NCBI RefSeq assembly: GCF_019175385.1
Contig: NC_083343.1
Span: 55,016,457-55,080,456 of the forward strand
Direction: 5' to 3'
Origin: Lycium barbarum
Taxonomy: Eukaryota; Streptophyta; Magnoliopsida; Solanales; Solanaceae
Length of the DNA: 64,000 nucleotides
In this document: positions 23,245 through 36,000 of the stretch, one piece after another
Layout of the letters: every line of letters starts with the position of its first letter
Numbering within the stretch: position 1 is the stretch's first letter
The notes under the pieces: generated by a model
Told to the model about the DNA's origin: nothing
Seen by the model: the letters and a program-made list of their open reading frames with translations, nothing else
Database searches by the model: none
Position numbers and translations under genes: made by a program

Positions 23245-23968
23245 CGGATCGAAATCTGCTTTCTCTCAGCCCGTGCTTTCTTGGCCCTTCGAAGGGCGGT
23301 CTGAATGGCTACATGGGCTGGCATCAATGCTGTCCCGATCCACTGACCCCTCTGAATGTCAGTCAACGATGTCCCTATATCTATGGTTTCCCTAACAAAA
23401 GTGTCAAGCTAATCTATGCTCTCCAATGAGGCATCTGCCTCGTCTGTTAAACTCTTACTTATCTCTTGGTCATATTCTATTTTTGCTTGATGATCCGCTT
23501 CTCTTCCTTCCACCCTATCTACTAGCTAGCTCAACCCTAAGCCACTCGTAGTAGTCTTCATCATGACTTGGATTGTTTGGATCCTCATCCAACTTATCTT
23601 CCCTTATCACATTCTTCCAATATTTCCTAACATCCTTTATACCCGCGATATGACCTTCTTCGTAATCTCGTACAAACTCTCACATATCTCCCACATTTGG
23701 GATAACCTGTCTCATACCAAATTGTCTAAGTACTCTCAATGGCGTGTAGGGTATGATCCCCCTAATGCCCATAGACGGTAAATAGGGACGCCTACGGCTC
23801 TTAACACAAACAGTCTTGGAGTGAAAATTAGGTACTCTCCACTTGATATGTTCTTCTCTTAGTCTGGAAAAGATGTGAGCCCATCCTCTTTTATCTTGGA
23901 CCCTACAAGGCATAGCAGGGACTCCCAAATCATCCTCTCTCAGGGTCGGATCTCGGCGGGAAGATAAA
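23245..23968 (-). pseudogene. Ogre/Tat ORF1-like protein (DUF7745-like), C-terminal part
   Basis: On the minus strand the frame reads GVPAMPCRVQDKRGWAHIF, RVPNFHSKTVCVKSRRRPYL, then MGIRGIIPYTPLRVLRQFG and a knot of acidic residues. Further downstream comes IQRGQWIGTALMPAHVA with an Arg/Lys-rich end. This is the extra ORF that many Ogre-like elements carry upstream of gag (DUF7745 family by memory). A stop follows VGDM near 23680 and others follow. The N-terminal half is displaced or lost beyond the chromovirus insertion at 23969. Confidence 0.7.
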
Positions 23969-26562
23969 TGTCACGACCCGTCTAGAGGGCCGCGACGAAC
24001 GCCCAGTGCTAACCCACCCGGGCGCCCCTTGGCTTACACTTATACTTACATCTAGGTGAGCCACATGATTTAACATACTTCTATTCATTCATCATGCTAG
24101 TCCCATTGGACAACAATGCCTTTATATCACGATTGGCATCTACGCCACCTCAATGTACATGAACCGACAAGGCTAACAAAATGATATACAAAATGTAGGC
24201 AAACAAGGCCAGACATATCTAACCATATACACATGACTGCGAGCCTCTAAGGAAAGTATAACACATCACATAAGCGAGACAGGGCCCCGCTGTGCCCATA
24301 ATTATGTACACAAAAGAATAAGTACCCAAAAGCTATGGCTCCGAATGAAATGGAGCTTTGCTAGGTGGTCCCTGAGAGTACCGCTATGGATCAAGCATGT
24401 CTCCTTGTGCACCTGCGGGCATGACGCAGCGTCCACAAACAAAAGGACGTCAGTACGAAGAATGTACTGAGTATGTAAAGCATGATCAATATCTATGTAG
24501 AAGCATAATGAACATCATAAGAAATAACACAAGATGGGAGATGGTAATATTATCACCATGGGCACTTACTTGCCTTTCATAGAAACTTTCCATTCTAATG
24601 TGTGTTTGTGCTCATACCTCCATATCCGTATCCATATTTGTAACCGTTCCATATTAGTAATCGTATTCATATACATACCATTATTTACATTTATATTGTA
24701 TACATAATCACATCACGTACATAATCATATCATATACATAGAATCTACATAACATACCTGACCTCGAAGGTTCGGTGTTTCACGTACCCGACCATAGCTA
24801 GGCTCGGTGGTCATACATACCTGGCCAACCAAGGCTCAGTGTTACACATACCTGGCCCTACCAAGGCTCAGTGTTATTCATACCCAACTGCAGTGGTGTG
24901 CGCGCGTTATGTAAACATACTTACATATACATCTATACATATAGTACCCGGCCATATAAGCTCGGTGTTTCATAGTAGCCATACAAGGGCATACATACAT
25001 GTAGCTCATAAGCATTTTTACTATTATCATTACTATCATCATCGTCATCGTTATCATCATCGCTATTACCATTATAGTCGTCATCAATATCATTATCACT
25101 ATTATCACCATTCATCACACTTATCTTTATAGGCTTACTCGCCATACGAGGGATTAGTACGATCGTAGCGAGTTAAGAATCGTGAGCTTACAAGCTCGGA
25201 AGATTAAATCATTTGAAGGGTATCATAGTCTCATAGAAGATTTAGACGTTTGGCAAAAGAAACATGCCTTATGAAAGAAGGGTTAGACTTACATACCTTT
25301 TCGTTCGACTATTTACCACTTGTACGTTCTCTTCCAACGGTTGCGTTTATACCTTCATTAAAGTCATACTATCGTTAGAATCGACAACTAGCACACATGG
25401 CTAAAGCTAGAGAAAATCGGACAGCATCTCCTTTATTTATACAACATTCCTCCATATCGTAATTCAACTCCCAAACGTCAACAATACATTCACAATACCA
25501 CAACAATGGCCATTAATCATTTACGTTAACCACATTATCTGGATTTCTCAATTCTCTCCCAATTCACCCATATTCATGGTCATATCACCCGACTTCGTCC
25601 ATTCATATACAATACCCATTTTCATGATCTTAACATCATTTATAACACATTCATATCACAACACAACAAGAATCATGGTTCAATTCAAACTATCTCTCAA
25701 AATGTCACTATTCATCATTCATGACCCATTTTTCTATACTCATCTAGTGTCCAAGCATTTTAACTCTCAAATACGTTAAAAAACATATAAATACCATAAA
25801 TCTTACCTTAGATGTGGTAGGAACGAGCCTTGGTCGAAATACTTCACTTGAGCAAAAACCCTAGTTTTCCTTCAATAAGATTTTCTTGACTTGAATAATC
25901 TTAATGGGTTTCCTTACACTTGATTCACTTGATTTGTGTTGTTGATGACTAATAACCCTTGAAATCTTGTGGAATAAATGTAGAGAGACGTTTTAGAGAG
26001 AGGGGATGAAATGTGGAAATGAAATAATAAACTTGGGTCTCTTATTTAATGACTTAAAATCTAGTCTGGAGTGAACAGCACAGTGGTCGTAAACTTGGTT
26101 TACGGTCCGTATTCCAGTTTACGGACCGTCCTTCGTGGTCGTATTTAGTCATAACAGAACCAGAAACTCAGGCTGAGACGTGGTGATTTACGGACACGGT
26201 TTACGGGCCGTAAACCACTTTACGGTCCGTATTTTAGGTCATATTTAACCATTTGATCATTTGGCAGAAAGTTGAAGTTTTGGAAGCCAAAATAAGACAT
26301 GGCAGTTTATAGACAGTATACCACTTTACGGTCCATATTTCATTTTACGACCAACTGGCCGATATGCAAACCTGAAACTTTTAACATTTCCAAAACCTAT
26401 AATTAGTCATCATGGAGCATAACCTACCTTTCATTGCAATTACCTTTGAAACCTTACTTAGGGTCGTCAAACGTCGTTCCCTTCTCATTAAAACATCATA
26501 TACTCGCATTCTTCATTAGTCTATTCACTGTACGTTCACGGGGGAATTCCCGAGGTGTAACA
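23969..26562 (-). mobile_element. 3' LTR of a chromovirus (2594 bp)
   Basis: On the minus strand it starts TGTTACACCTCGGG at 26562 and ends GGTCGTGACA at 23969. Upstream on the same strand are a polypurine tract and the pol end (26782-27528), so it is a 3' LTR, not a solo LTR. Triple hairpin at 24412-24470, GACAGGGCCCCGC hairpin at 24279-24291, CACCGAGCC-type cassettes at 24765-24975, ATC-rich run at 25015-25110. The left flank is ATAAA (23964-23968). Confidence 0.9.
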
Positions 26563-26600
26563 TTCTCCCCCCCCCCCCCCCCCCCCCTTAAGAACATTCG
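26563..26600 (-). other. Polypurine tract with a run of 21 G (minus strand)
   Basis: C occupies 26567-26587 on the plus strand, so the minus strand has an unbroken G21 immediately before the LTR. A polypurine tract primes plus-strand DNA synthesis in LTR retroelements; relatives here have only six G (2516-2521). The expansion may be mutational or an assembly artefact. Confidence 0.85.
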
Positions 26601-26781
26601 TCCTCGAATGTTAAAGTCTTCGGGGATTCTATAGAAATTTCGCCAGAGTTTCCCCTATAATATGGCACTACCAACCTACCATAACAACCTAAAATATCAT
26701 CGCCTCACAGGGCTACGTCACAATATCAACATATCTATGGCCACACACGACCAAAAGCATGAAAAGGAAATCATATATACC

Positions 26782-27528
26782 TCATACCGCTGATGTTTCA
26801 TCCTGAATCTCTCCCAAGGGCTGAAATAAATGAGGGTATCTGGATCGCATACTTTCTTCCGCTTCCCATGTCATTTCTTCTCGTTTACTGCTTCTTCATA
26901 AACCTTAACTGAGGTCACTTCTTTGTTTCTAAGCTTCCGTACTTGCCTATCTAGTATGGCCATGGGCACTTCTTCATAAGTCAACTTCTCTGTCACTTGC
27001 ACGTCGCTTATTGGCACGATCCTAGTAGGATCTCCAACACATTTTCGAAGCGTCGAGACATGGAAAACTGGGTGGACTGACTCCAAATCCGAAGGTAGAT
27101 CTAATTTGTAGGCCACTTTGCCCACTTTGCGCACAATCTCATAAGGTCCAATGTACCGGGGACTAAGCTTCCCTTTTTTGCCAAATCTCATTACACACTT
27201 CATCGGTGACACTTTCAAGAATACCCAATATTTCACTTGGAACTCTAAGTCTCTTCGACGATTATCCGCATAGGACTTTTGACGACTTTGGGCTGTCAAC
27301 AACCGATCTTGTATGAGCTTAACCTTCTCTATGGCTTGCTGGACCAAGTCTGGCCCTATCAATTTAGTCTCTCCTGTTTCAAACCAACTAATTGGGGATC
27401 TACACTTTCGCCCATATAAAGCTTCATACGGTGCTATCTGAATGCTGGAATGATAACTGTTGTTGTAAGCAAATTCGATGAGTGGCAAATGATCATCCCA
27501 ATTTTCTATGAAACTGCACTGGGTTGAG
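26782..27528 (-). pseudogene. Chromovirus integrase C-terminus and chromodomain, frameshifted
   Basis: The minus frame from 27528 reads NWDDHLPLIEFAYNNSYHSS, then ALYGRKCRSPISWFETGE, KSYADNRRRDLEF, GPYEIVRKVGKVAYKLDLP and HPVFHVSTLRK, the classic C-terminal integrase region of plant Ty3/gypsy elements. A chromodomain follows (EEVPMAILDRQVRKLRNKE). A one-base loss near 26905 shifts the frame; the sequence then continues MTWEAEESMRSRYPHLF to a stop at 26782-26784. The upstream DDE core is missing because the element is truncated at about 27528, where similarity ends. Confidence 0.9.
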
Positions 27529-28305
27529 AGAAGAAAACGCAGATCTGCAGTTCAACAATAAAAATTGATTCCTGTCAATCCAAAAGGATTTTCGCTTTGA
27601 TTTTGGATATGTTGCAGCTTTTGAAGTCCACTTTCTATAGAATCAAGTCGCTCGTCATTTGGACGCTCCTACTCCAAGATACAAAAGATTTGGTGAGACT
27701 GCAAAAAGCAGTGAGATAATGGGCCAGAAGTGTATATCTTCTCTAAAGCGCAATGCAAGCTCTAGATGCTGGAGGAATAATAGAAGGTTTCCGCAGATGG
27801 CATATAAGAAACTAGAAGAAGATGTGAAAATTTTCAATGCCAAACATCTTCTTATATAGATTTTCTTAGGCGGTTGATTGAGAACTTACCAAGATTAAGT
27901 TGGAAGTGAATTTATTTTTTCCAAACTTGACTTGAGTGATTAAAGTCTTCAAGGAAACAAAAGGAAAAAATGGATACTCAATTGATTGCTCAACAAGGAA
28001 ATAAATCAAAATGGAGTACTCAAAAAAATAGAGTAAAAGGAATGACAATCTTCTCTCCAATTCATATGCATTAAATTAGTTTCTTACCAAGTCTACACTG
28101 GAATGATTATGCCTCTGCATGAAAACTATGTGGAAGGATCTGTTTATCATATGGAGTTACTAGGTGGTTATGGCCCATACCAGCACGGGCCAAATACAGA
28201 GAAAGTTGACACCTCTCTGTGTTTAGTCCAATACGGTGAAAGTTGACACCTCTCTGTGTTTAGTCCAATACGGTGAAAGTTGACCCTCTCTGTGTTTAGT
28301 CATAA
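27529..28305. other. Intergenic stretch, no supported gene
   Basis: A 66-codon plus frame (27659-27859) and a 62-codon hydrophobic minus frame (27655-27843) overlap each other; neither has a recognisable motif. At 28208-28305 a 37-38 bp unit containing GTTGACACCTCTCTGTG is repeated about 2.5 times. The boundary at about 27528 marks where the chromovirus is truncated. Confidence 0.6.
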
Positions 28306-28502
28306 TTTGATTTTAAACTTTCAATTTTTTACTTTTAATGAGATGATTTATAGCCATTCCAACATTTATAACTTGTTTTGGACCACAAATTTTAAAAATC
28401 TTCATAACTTGTTTTGGACCACAAATTTTAAAAATCTTCATTTCATTCTTAAATTTTATGGCTAATCAAACACATTCACATAAAAATAGAGACGGAGAGA
28501 GT
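28306..28502. mobile_element. Truncated Stowaway-type MITE with internal 37-bp duplication
   Basis: The right end reads GAGACGGAGAGAGT, a decayed form of the GACGGAGGGAGTA terminus common in plant Stowaway MITEs. The interior has CTTGTTTTGGACCACAA, usual in such elements, present twice as a 37-bp direct repeat at about 28367-28440. No left terminus is visible. Confidence 0.5.
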
Positions 28503-29050
28503 CTTATATTTACTTTCACATGAAAATGTACGTAAAAAGAGAAAATAAAAACATGACATGCGTGACAATTTTCCTATATAAGTGAGTATAATAGGATACT
28601 TTTGTGTACAATGTATGTCCAAAAGGACATTAGTACACCATCTAGTAACACCATTCTAACGTTATATACATAATGCCCATAAAAAGAGGTAAACAAAGTA
28701 GAACACTATTCACATGGTGCATTGAGTTTGGTCTTTGTGTTAACTTGTTTGCCTCTAAGCAAATGGTATTATCTAAACTAGCTTATTTATGAAAGGATGA
28801 CATTTGTCTGTTATTATGTGTGTGTTCAAGGATATATGAAACCTATTGATGTATGTGCAAAAAATAGAGATCTAACATATGTAATAATCAATAAATCATA
28901 GAGTAATGGACTTAATTAAATATTGGCTGATTTGTTTTGCATGTAAAAGAATAGTGAATTGTTACACATTATCTAAGTGTGAATTTTGTCTGCCCATAAC
29001 AAATGTAAAATCTCATCCGTGTTCGGTATTTACATCTAAGTTAATAAATA
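28503..29050. other. AT-rich intergenic DNA
   Basis: I see no coding frame, no repeat and no terminal inverted repeat in this stretch. Confidence 0.6.
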
Positions 29051-29295
29051 CACCTTCCGTTCCTTTTTTACTTGGCCCATGTTGACTTGATATTTCCCTT
29101 AAGAAAGCATTTATTAGGGATATATTTTACTAAATTAACCTTATTAATTATATTTTAAAAATATAGTTTGACTATTAGTACTTTATGTAGTAACTTCATA
29201 ATAAGGGTAATATTGAAATAATAAATCTCTCTTGATTTGTTAAAATAGACAAATAAAGGATGATCTATTTTGGTATAAGAAAAGTAAAAAAGAAT
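29051..29295. mobile_element. Decayed Stowaway-like MITE
   Basis: The left end CTTCCGTTCC, then TTTTTTACTTG, and the right end AAAAGTAAAAAAGAA are inverted relatives of each other, flanked by TA. The outermost bases at the right are lost. Confidence 0.5.
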
Positions 29296-29588
29296 ATATA
29301 ACATGTATTTATACATATACGTTTAATATTAAATCGTGATTAATAAATATGAATTATCACCTTATTAAATTATTTAATCATAATAGATTTGAAAAGTTTA
29401 ATGTAAACATGCTATAGACAATTATGTACCCTTCAGCAGTTTCAAATGGAACATACATGGAGGAAATTAGACTTAGGTCCTACTAAAGTTTGAACATGTG
29501 TTGTGTTACACGTGTCAGTTGGAAAATTTCAATGGCCCCATCATGTTTAATGACTTTTTCAACATAGGGCATAATATGCAATTTAATA

Positions 29589-29802
29589 CTCCCTCCGTTT
29601 CAATTTATATGAACTCATTTGATTGGACACAACATTTAAGAAAGAGGAAAGACTTTTGAAACGTGTGGTTTAAAATAAGCCTTGAAAATTTGTGTGGTTG
29701 TAAATCATTCATAAAGTGAATTTATTTTCAAATTAGGAAAGAGATCATTCATTTTGGCACGGACTAAAAAAAATAGATTCAAACAAATTGAAACAGAGGG
29801 AG
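29589..29802. mobile_element. Stowaway MITE, 214 bp, TA target duplication
   Basis: The left terminus CTCCCTCCGTTTCAATTT pairs with the right terminus AAATTGAAACAGAGGGAG (one mismatch), with TA at 29587-29588 and 29803-29804. Size, ends and TA duplication fit mariner-related Stowaway MITEs. Confidence 0.92.
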
Positions 29803-29861
29803 TATGAAAGAAGGGGCCTTTTATGAAGTTGATGATGAGGTATAAATAACAAAGCAGGGAA

Positions 29862-32800
29862 TGTTGACTCCTAATTTTGGCTCGACGTGCTTAAAATTAA
29901 CGTTTTGGGGGGGCCTGATTCGTTAAAGAGCGCGAAATACATTTTTTACACGTTTTTACCTTTTTTTCGACAATTTATTGATAATTATCCTTATTTTAAG
30001 AATTTTATCAATTTATTGTCATTTTTCAAGAATCATTATTTTGCACATGTACAGCGTAATACTACCATTTTTGTGCAATTAACAATTGTCCCTTTATTTT
30101 ATAGCAACACATTTTTACATCTTATACATTAATGTTTATATTTTATACTTACACATGTATTAATTAACTATATTTTAGTACAGTCCATCAGTGCAGAGAA
30201 AATCGGAGCAATTAATTTTTAAACGCAGAGCGAAAATTCGATCAAGTCAAGGTCTCGTCACCTTTTTAAAAGTTGACATTTGAGGTGATGAGTTGGGTTC
30301 TTGATCCATTGATTAATAGATTTTTATACATTGGTTGAAAGGATGAAATCCCCATTGGACAATAACCCAAAGATTAAAATGAGCATTAAGGGGACAAAGG
30401 GGTATGGCCTTATATTTTTTGGACAATAAAATGGGCCACTTTTTGTTATAAAAGAAGTTGGGGGTTTTAATTTTATTTTTTCATCTTCATTCTACACATA
30501 TTTACAAAACTCACACAACACTTATGCACATTCAGATTTTTTATCTCCCCTCTCTCTCTCACTACACGTCGCCACCGCTGCTCCAACCGCCGCCCACCTC
30601 CACGACCCTCTCCTTTTTTTTCCCCACACAGCAGCCTTGCTGTTCTTAACCTCATCACAACCAGCCCCCTTCGTTTTCATTTTTGCAGCTCCGGTGAGGA
30701 GCTCCAGCCCCGGTAAACCGGAGCAGCCACGAAACTCCACCCCAACAACACACCCCTGCTCCTCTTCCTCTTCTTCCCACGTTTGATTTTGTATTTTTTT
30801 ATTTTTCAGATTTCTCCGGCGAGAAGCACCAACTCCGACGAGCACAGCGAACAACTCCGCCAGTTGACCGCACCACCACGCCTCCAGTCACTGCTCCCCG
30901 TCCCCTTTCCCTTGTTCTCCGAGCTTCAACGACGACAACAAGACCAACCAGTCCCCTTCGTCTTCATTTTACTGCTCCGGTTCCGCCACATCAAGTCCGG
31001 CGAGCTTCATTATTTTCCCCGATTCATGACTGATTCTTGAACTATTTTTACAATTTTTTGTTAAGTCTTGATCGATGCTCTATTGTGCTATGATATTCCT
31101 ATGTTTTTGACTCGTCCTATGATTTTTTGGCTACTGTTGGCTTTTCCAGGTCTCACCGGAGCTTCGTCTCCGGCATATCTTGCTCGCCGATAACGCGTTG
31201 CTTCTATGGCTTTGTTGCATTTTTGTTCTTAGTTATATTTTGTAGTATATTTTTGCCTCTGCTAATGCTTGTCATTGTTGTGTTGTTTGTTGTGATGATC
31301 TGTTAACAACTTCACCTGCTACCGTTGACACGGTTTTTCTACTCTTAGTACTACTTTACATAATCGTTTACTAAATAATGTTGGTTTTGTGTCTGGAAAA
31401 TACTCTCTGCAGCAAAGAACACTTTTACCCCTCGTATCATTTTATTTAAACTAATTTGGGCAAATACTACACCCAAATGGCCGATGACGAAATTTCCTTC
31501 AATTTCCAAGGCCTCCCACGTACAAAAGACTGGTTTTTTATGTTAAGTTTATTTATTATTTCTTTAATTCATTCGATAGTTATTTAATCTCTTACTAACA
31601 TTTTTACCAAGTGCTTATACAGGTATGGAGAAATACATCTCAAAGACGATACTCGGAAGGCAACCGAATCACTGTTTGTATTTAATTTCCGCGTTCTTTA
31701 AACTTGTACATAGCATAAACTCGTACTATAGTGGAAATATTATTTTTTGAATGTCCGGTGGAGATATTTATTTACTTGTCATTTTGCATGATTAATTTAA
31801 AGATTGTCATTCGCTTTAGGCAAAAATTAGGCCGTCAATACTTTCATAAATAGATTAAATTGACATGGTATAAATACTTTGTTAATTACTTCACACTTTT
31901 GGCGTTTAGGCAAAGATAATAGTTCATCCTTTATTTTTCGTACAATTTTAATACACATTTTCTACACACTTTCAATACACATTTTTTACAACATACATTT
32001 TTACATTCTTTCGTACACACTAATATACCTTTATTTCAAGTTAAATCCACATTAGTGACGCTAGGTATTTATTAGGCTGTCCATTTACAATCTTTTATTC
32101 TTTAAAGACATTATATCTTTTCACTCATTTTTATACATAATTTCTTATATTTATTTTTACCAATACTTTTTTTTACAATTCGTTTGTTCCCTATTCTTTT
32201 GGTGGGATATTCATTAAACAAACACTCTTTTACGAAACGGTAGAAATAAGTCAAATCGACTTCACTTTTTCTGAATTCCTTTATTATATAAGCTCTTTAC
32301 ACCGATGAATACTCGGGGATTCTTTTTACATTCTTTATTCACTGATATACCTAGTTATACAACTCTTCATACATTTTATGTTTGATATACACCTTTACAC
32401 TTGAAATATATTCTTTATATGTATGTTTAATATACATACATTCTTTTAATATACGTAGACGCACATTACATAGACGCACATTCTTTATATCTTTCATATA
32501 TTTATTTTTACACAGTCTTACATTTTTTTTTATATTCTTAATATAGCTACACATTCTTTACACTAACATATATATACACTCTTTGTACTAACAGATATAC
32601 TTTTATACTTACGAGGTACATTCTCTTTATACTCTTTTATCTATTCTTTTTTACTATACATTCTTTATAATACTTGATATAAATACATTTTTTATACACT
32701 GTATATACTTAGGACATTATCACCTAGTGTAGCTTTTCATGAAGTCATAACATTTTGAAAACAGGTAATAATAATGATAAACAGATAGATAATCCCTCTC

Positions 32801-33060
32801 TAGTGTTCAGTTGAACTAAGTTTAAGGACTGTCTTCGGACAGGCTCTGAGGGATGCTTAATACCTTCCCCTCGGGGTAAATAAAACCCTTATCTAGAATC
32901 TTATAGGTTTCGTGGACTAACATGGAGTAGACACACAAATACATATAGGTTTCCTATTTTTTCTTAAAAATTAGGTGGCGACTCTAACTCATTTAAAACC
33001 AGTTAGAAGAACCGTGAAGTTGCAAACTATCTTGGACCCAGTTCAAAATAGGGCGTAACA
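29862..33060 (+). repeat. 5' LTR of the non-autonomous element (3199 bp)
   Basis: It matches 38248-41409 with scattered substitutions and small indels (a few percent by eye, not computed). The frames at 30458-31040 lie in a C-rich leader downstream of the TATA box and differ between the two LTRs by stops and shifts, so they are not treated as genes. A palindromic CCTTCCCCTCGGGGTAA block is at 32865-32880. Confidence 0.93.
30447..30454 (+). promoter_or_regulatory. LTR TATA box (5' LTR)
   Basis: TATAAAAG lies about 590 bp into the LTR and is followed about 30 bp later by sequence turning C/A-rich, as expected for a transcription start. It is conserved at 38831-38838 in the other LTR. Confidence 0.75.
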
Positions 33061-33063
33061 GAA

Positions 33064-33081
33064 TGGCGACTCTACTGGGGA
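33064..33081 (+). other. Primer binding site, tRNA-Arg type
   Basis: TGGCGACTCTACTGGGGA starts 3 bases after the 5' LTR. Its complement ends in ...GTCGCCA like the 3' end of a plant tRNA. Ogre/Tat elements are known to use tRNA-Arg; the assignment is from memory and needs a tRNA match. Confidence 0.75.
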
Positions 33082-36000
33082 TATAGCGTAGGTTTTGACC
33101 TTAACAGACATAGTTTAAGTGAGCACTTGAGGGATATGTGATTATTTATCTGTTTTTATTATTATTACTTGTTACGTATATCGTGAACTGCTACGATAAT
33201 ATCTTTGAAAGGACGCAAGCCAAAGCCAAACTTGTGTTCCGTAATTGTTTGAAGGCACTACATGTTACTACTTTCTTTATACTGTCATCACACATTCAAT
33301 TGAGCCTTTGGCCGTACACATACACACATTGTGCACGCGAGTTGTGCTTTTGCGCTCCTCCGAACCTTCTTCAAACTCCTTAATTTCAGAGATTGGTGGG
33401 CTAGTCTTACTACTTGCCATCTCGCAGTTTTCCGAATATTCTTTATCATCTTAGGTGAATCTGCTCTTAGAATTCTTAGGCCGTTGTATGTATAATTTTT
33501 GATCACTGCTCTAGCCGGATTAATTTCATTCATTATTTGCTACATGTTTTTTGCATCTTACATATTCGTTATTTGTTTCACATACTGTATTTATGAGACA
33601 TTCTTTAGTTATACATATATATTAGACATTCTATAGTTGTACATATATACTAGACATACATATATACTAGACATATGTTCTTCCGCCTCGTCTGCTTTAT
33701 CGGACAATTTTGGTTGACTTGTGTTGAGTTTGGAACCTTTCCAATCCCTCACACCCATTTTTTGGTCTTTACGACCACCCTCACATCCACATTATTTTTC
33801 ATACCCATTTCCAATCTTTGCAACCATCATTTTGATTCTACCAATCCTTTTCAATACAATACAATCTTGTACATTCTTCTCATCCCTGGAGCACACTTTT
33901 TTCAGATTCAAACTCTTGTTCATAGCCTCACTTCTGTTCAATACAATCACCAATTCATAGAAATCATACAAATCACATACAACACAGTATTTGCCCGAAC
34001 TACGTCTGACCTGATTCTTGTCTTGGCAAGATACATAGGCAACCCTACATAAGGGTTCGGTCTCCCCACTGTTTCCAAATAATTCACCGGAATAAAAAAT
34101 TGGGACAATTATTTTGGAGCAGTTCAAAGACGCTCTCCAAAAAGACTTCTAAGAGTGTCAATCAACCCCTTGAAATCCAAAACCCAACAGTGGCAATACC
34201 AGTCTTACCCCCACCATCACCTAGTTTTGGTCCCAAATTCTGGGATATAAGCTTTTCTTCTTCCAAGCATCTCAAGCCATGGAACTTTGGCTTGTCAGTG
34301 TTTATTTTTCAACCCCAAGGGTTCAACACATGTAAATCCTTCCTCCCTCAATTATACAATAATCGTGCCGACTGACAAGGAGTAATGTTAAAGCTCCACA
34401 AACAGTTTGGTACCCAATCATTGCAATTTTACCGATGAGCGCAGAGTATTTTTAGAAAATCTGTAAAGGTCAGAATCCCCTCTTACCACCTTGCTAGCAT
34501 ACGCAGATTTTTTTAAAGCTCCGCCGACGTCGACATTCCCTCATAGCCAACCATGCCAATAAATGCAGAGTAGTATCAAAAGCTCTGCCAACGTCCAACC
34601 TTTTCCTCCATCACAATCTCGTCAACGTACTGGAGTAATGTCAAGGATCCATCTACAGTTGACATCCTTCTTCTCGGCCGCCTGTTAGAGTATTTTAAAT
34701 ACTCTGGCTGCGATCGGCTCATTTTTTCTGACCGCCTACCATAGTACTGTCCAAGCTCTGAGCCTATGATTGGTCCTTTCCTGGATAATTTTCAAAGGCC
34801 CGTGCCTACGATGGACACACCCTTCTGCCGTCTGTCGGAGTACTTGAAAAACTCTGCCTTCAATCGACACCTCTTCTTATATCTTATCTGCAAGAACTAC
34901 GCACACCTGATTCTCTTCTTTGATGAGATACGTAGGCAGCCCTTTTGGGTTCGGTATTCATTATTTAAAAAAAAAATCAGAAAAAAAAATTCGAAAATTA
35001 TTTGAAAATAAAAAAAAAAATATCTTTTCTCTTACCTTTCTGAACGAACTACGCGCACCTGATTCTCATCAAAGATGAGATACGTAGGCAACCCTTCTTG
35101 GGTTCGGTACCCCTTATTAAAAAAAAATACAAAAAAAAATAAAAAACAATTTAGATTCATATCTTTGACTTGGTTGGTACCAACACAGTTAGGAATGTGC
35201 ATAGGAAAGAAACAAGTAACAATCGATATGATGGAGAGGACTGACTTCGCGGTAAACCATAAATTCTTTTGGTACCTCTCATTCACACTTTAAGTGACAC
35301 TTGAAAAATTCTCTTGCATGCTTGTAAGACAAGAACAAAACCAACCTCATTGTTTCATGTGCATTGTGTGGTGAGCTTTAGATAGCGTTCAATTGCATTG
35401 CATTGTGACCTAGAACTTGGCCTGAATGTCTGTTGAGGCGAAATTATGAGTAACACTCAGTATAGGAAAGGATCATAGGCCTTCTTTGACCCGTTTGAAC
35501 CGTTTTTTTAGCCTACCAAATGACATTATCCCTAGCATTCCCCCTTTGAGCCTAAAGCTTTTTCTTTGACAACCACATCATAAGTCTATACCATTTCTGA
35601 GTGCTTACATGCACTATCCCTCTCTTGGCCCAACCTCCCTGAGCTAGCTTACTAGAAATGTGCAATCGCGGATAAAGATCCAAGCTGAAGTTTCCAATGA
35701 CAAAAAGATACAAAAGTCCCATAAAAACAAAGACGAACAACGTCCTCCAAAGCAAGAAGGAGCCAAAAAAAAATCATCAGTCATCATTCAGGATCTCGGG
35801 TATACAACCTGTTATTCTTCTTTATTTTTCACACTCCGGCATACAACCCGGAATTAACATCAGGACTTTGGGCATACAACCCAGGTTCATTCTCTTAATC
35901 CCCAAAGAGTCTCGGCATACAAACCGAACTCCAAACAAAAAAGCTCCAACTTGCAAAAGAAGTCGCACAAGTACAAAAGAAAGGGACAACAAAACGAACC

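Noticed and set aside
27655..27859. Overlapping frames on both strands as a gene fragment
   Set aside because: Neither frame shows a motif or splice-compatible ends; I cannot choose a strand and found no family resemblance.
30458..31040. Frames in the C-rich leader of the 5' LTR as a captured gene
   Set aside because: The equivalent frames in the 3' LTR (38842-39399) differ by frame and length through small indels; the codon pattern is low-complexity and no family is recognised.
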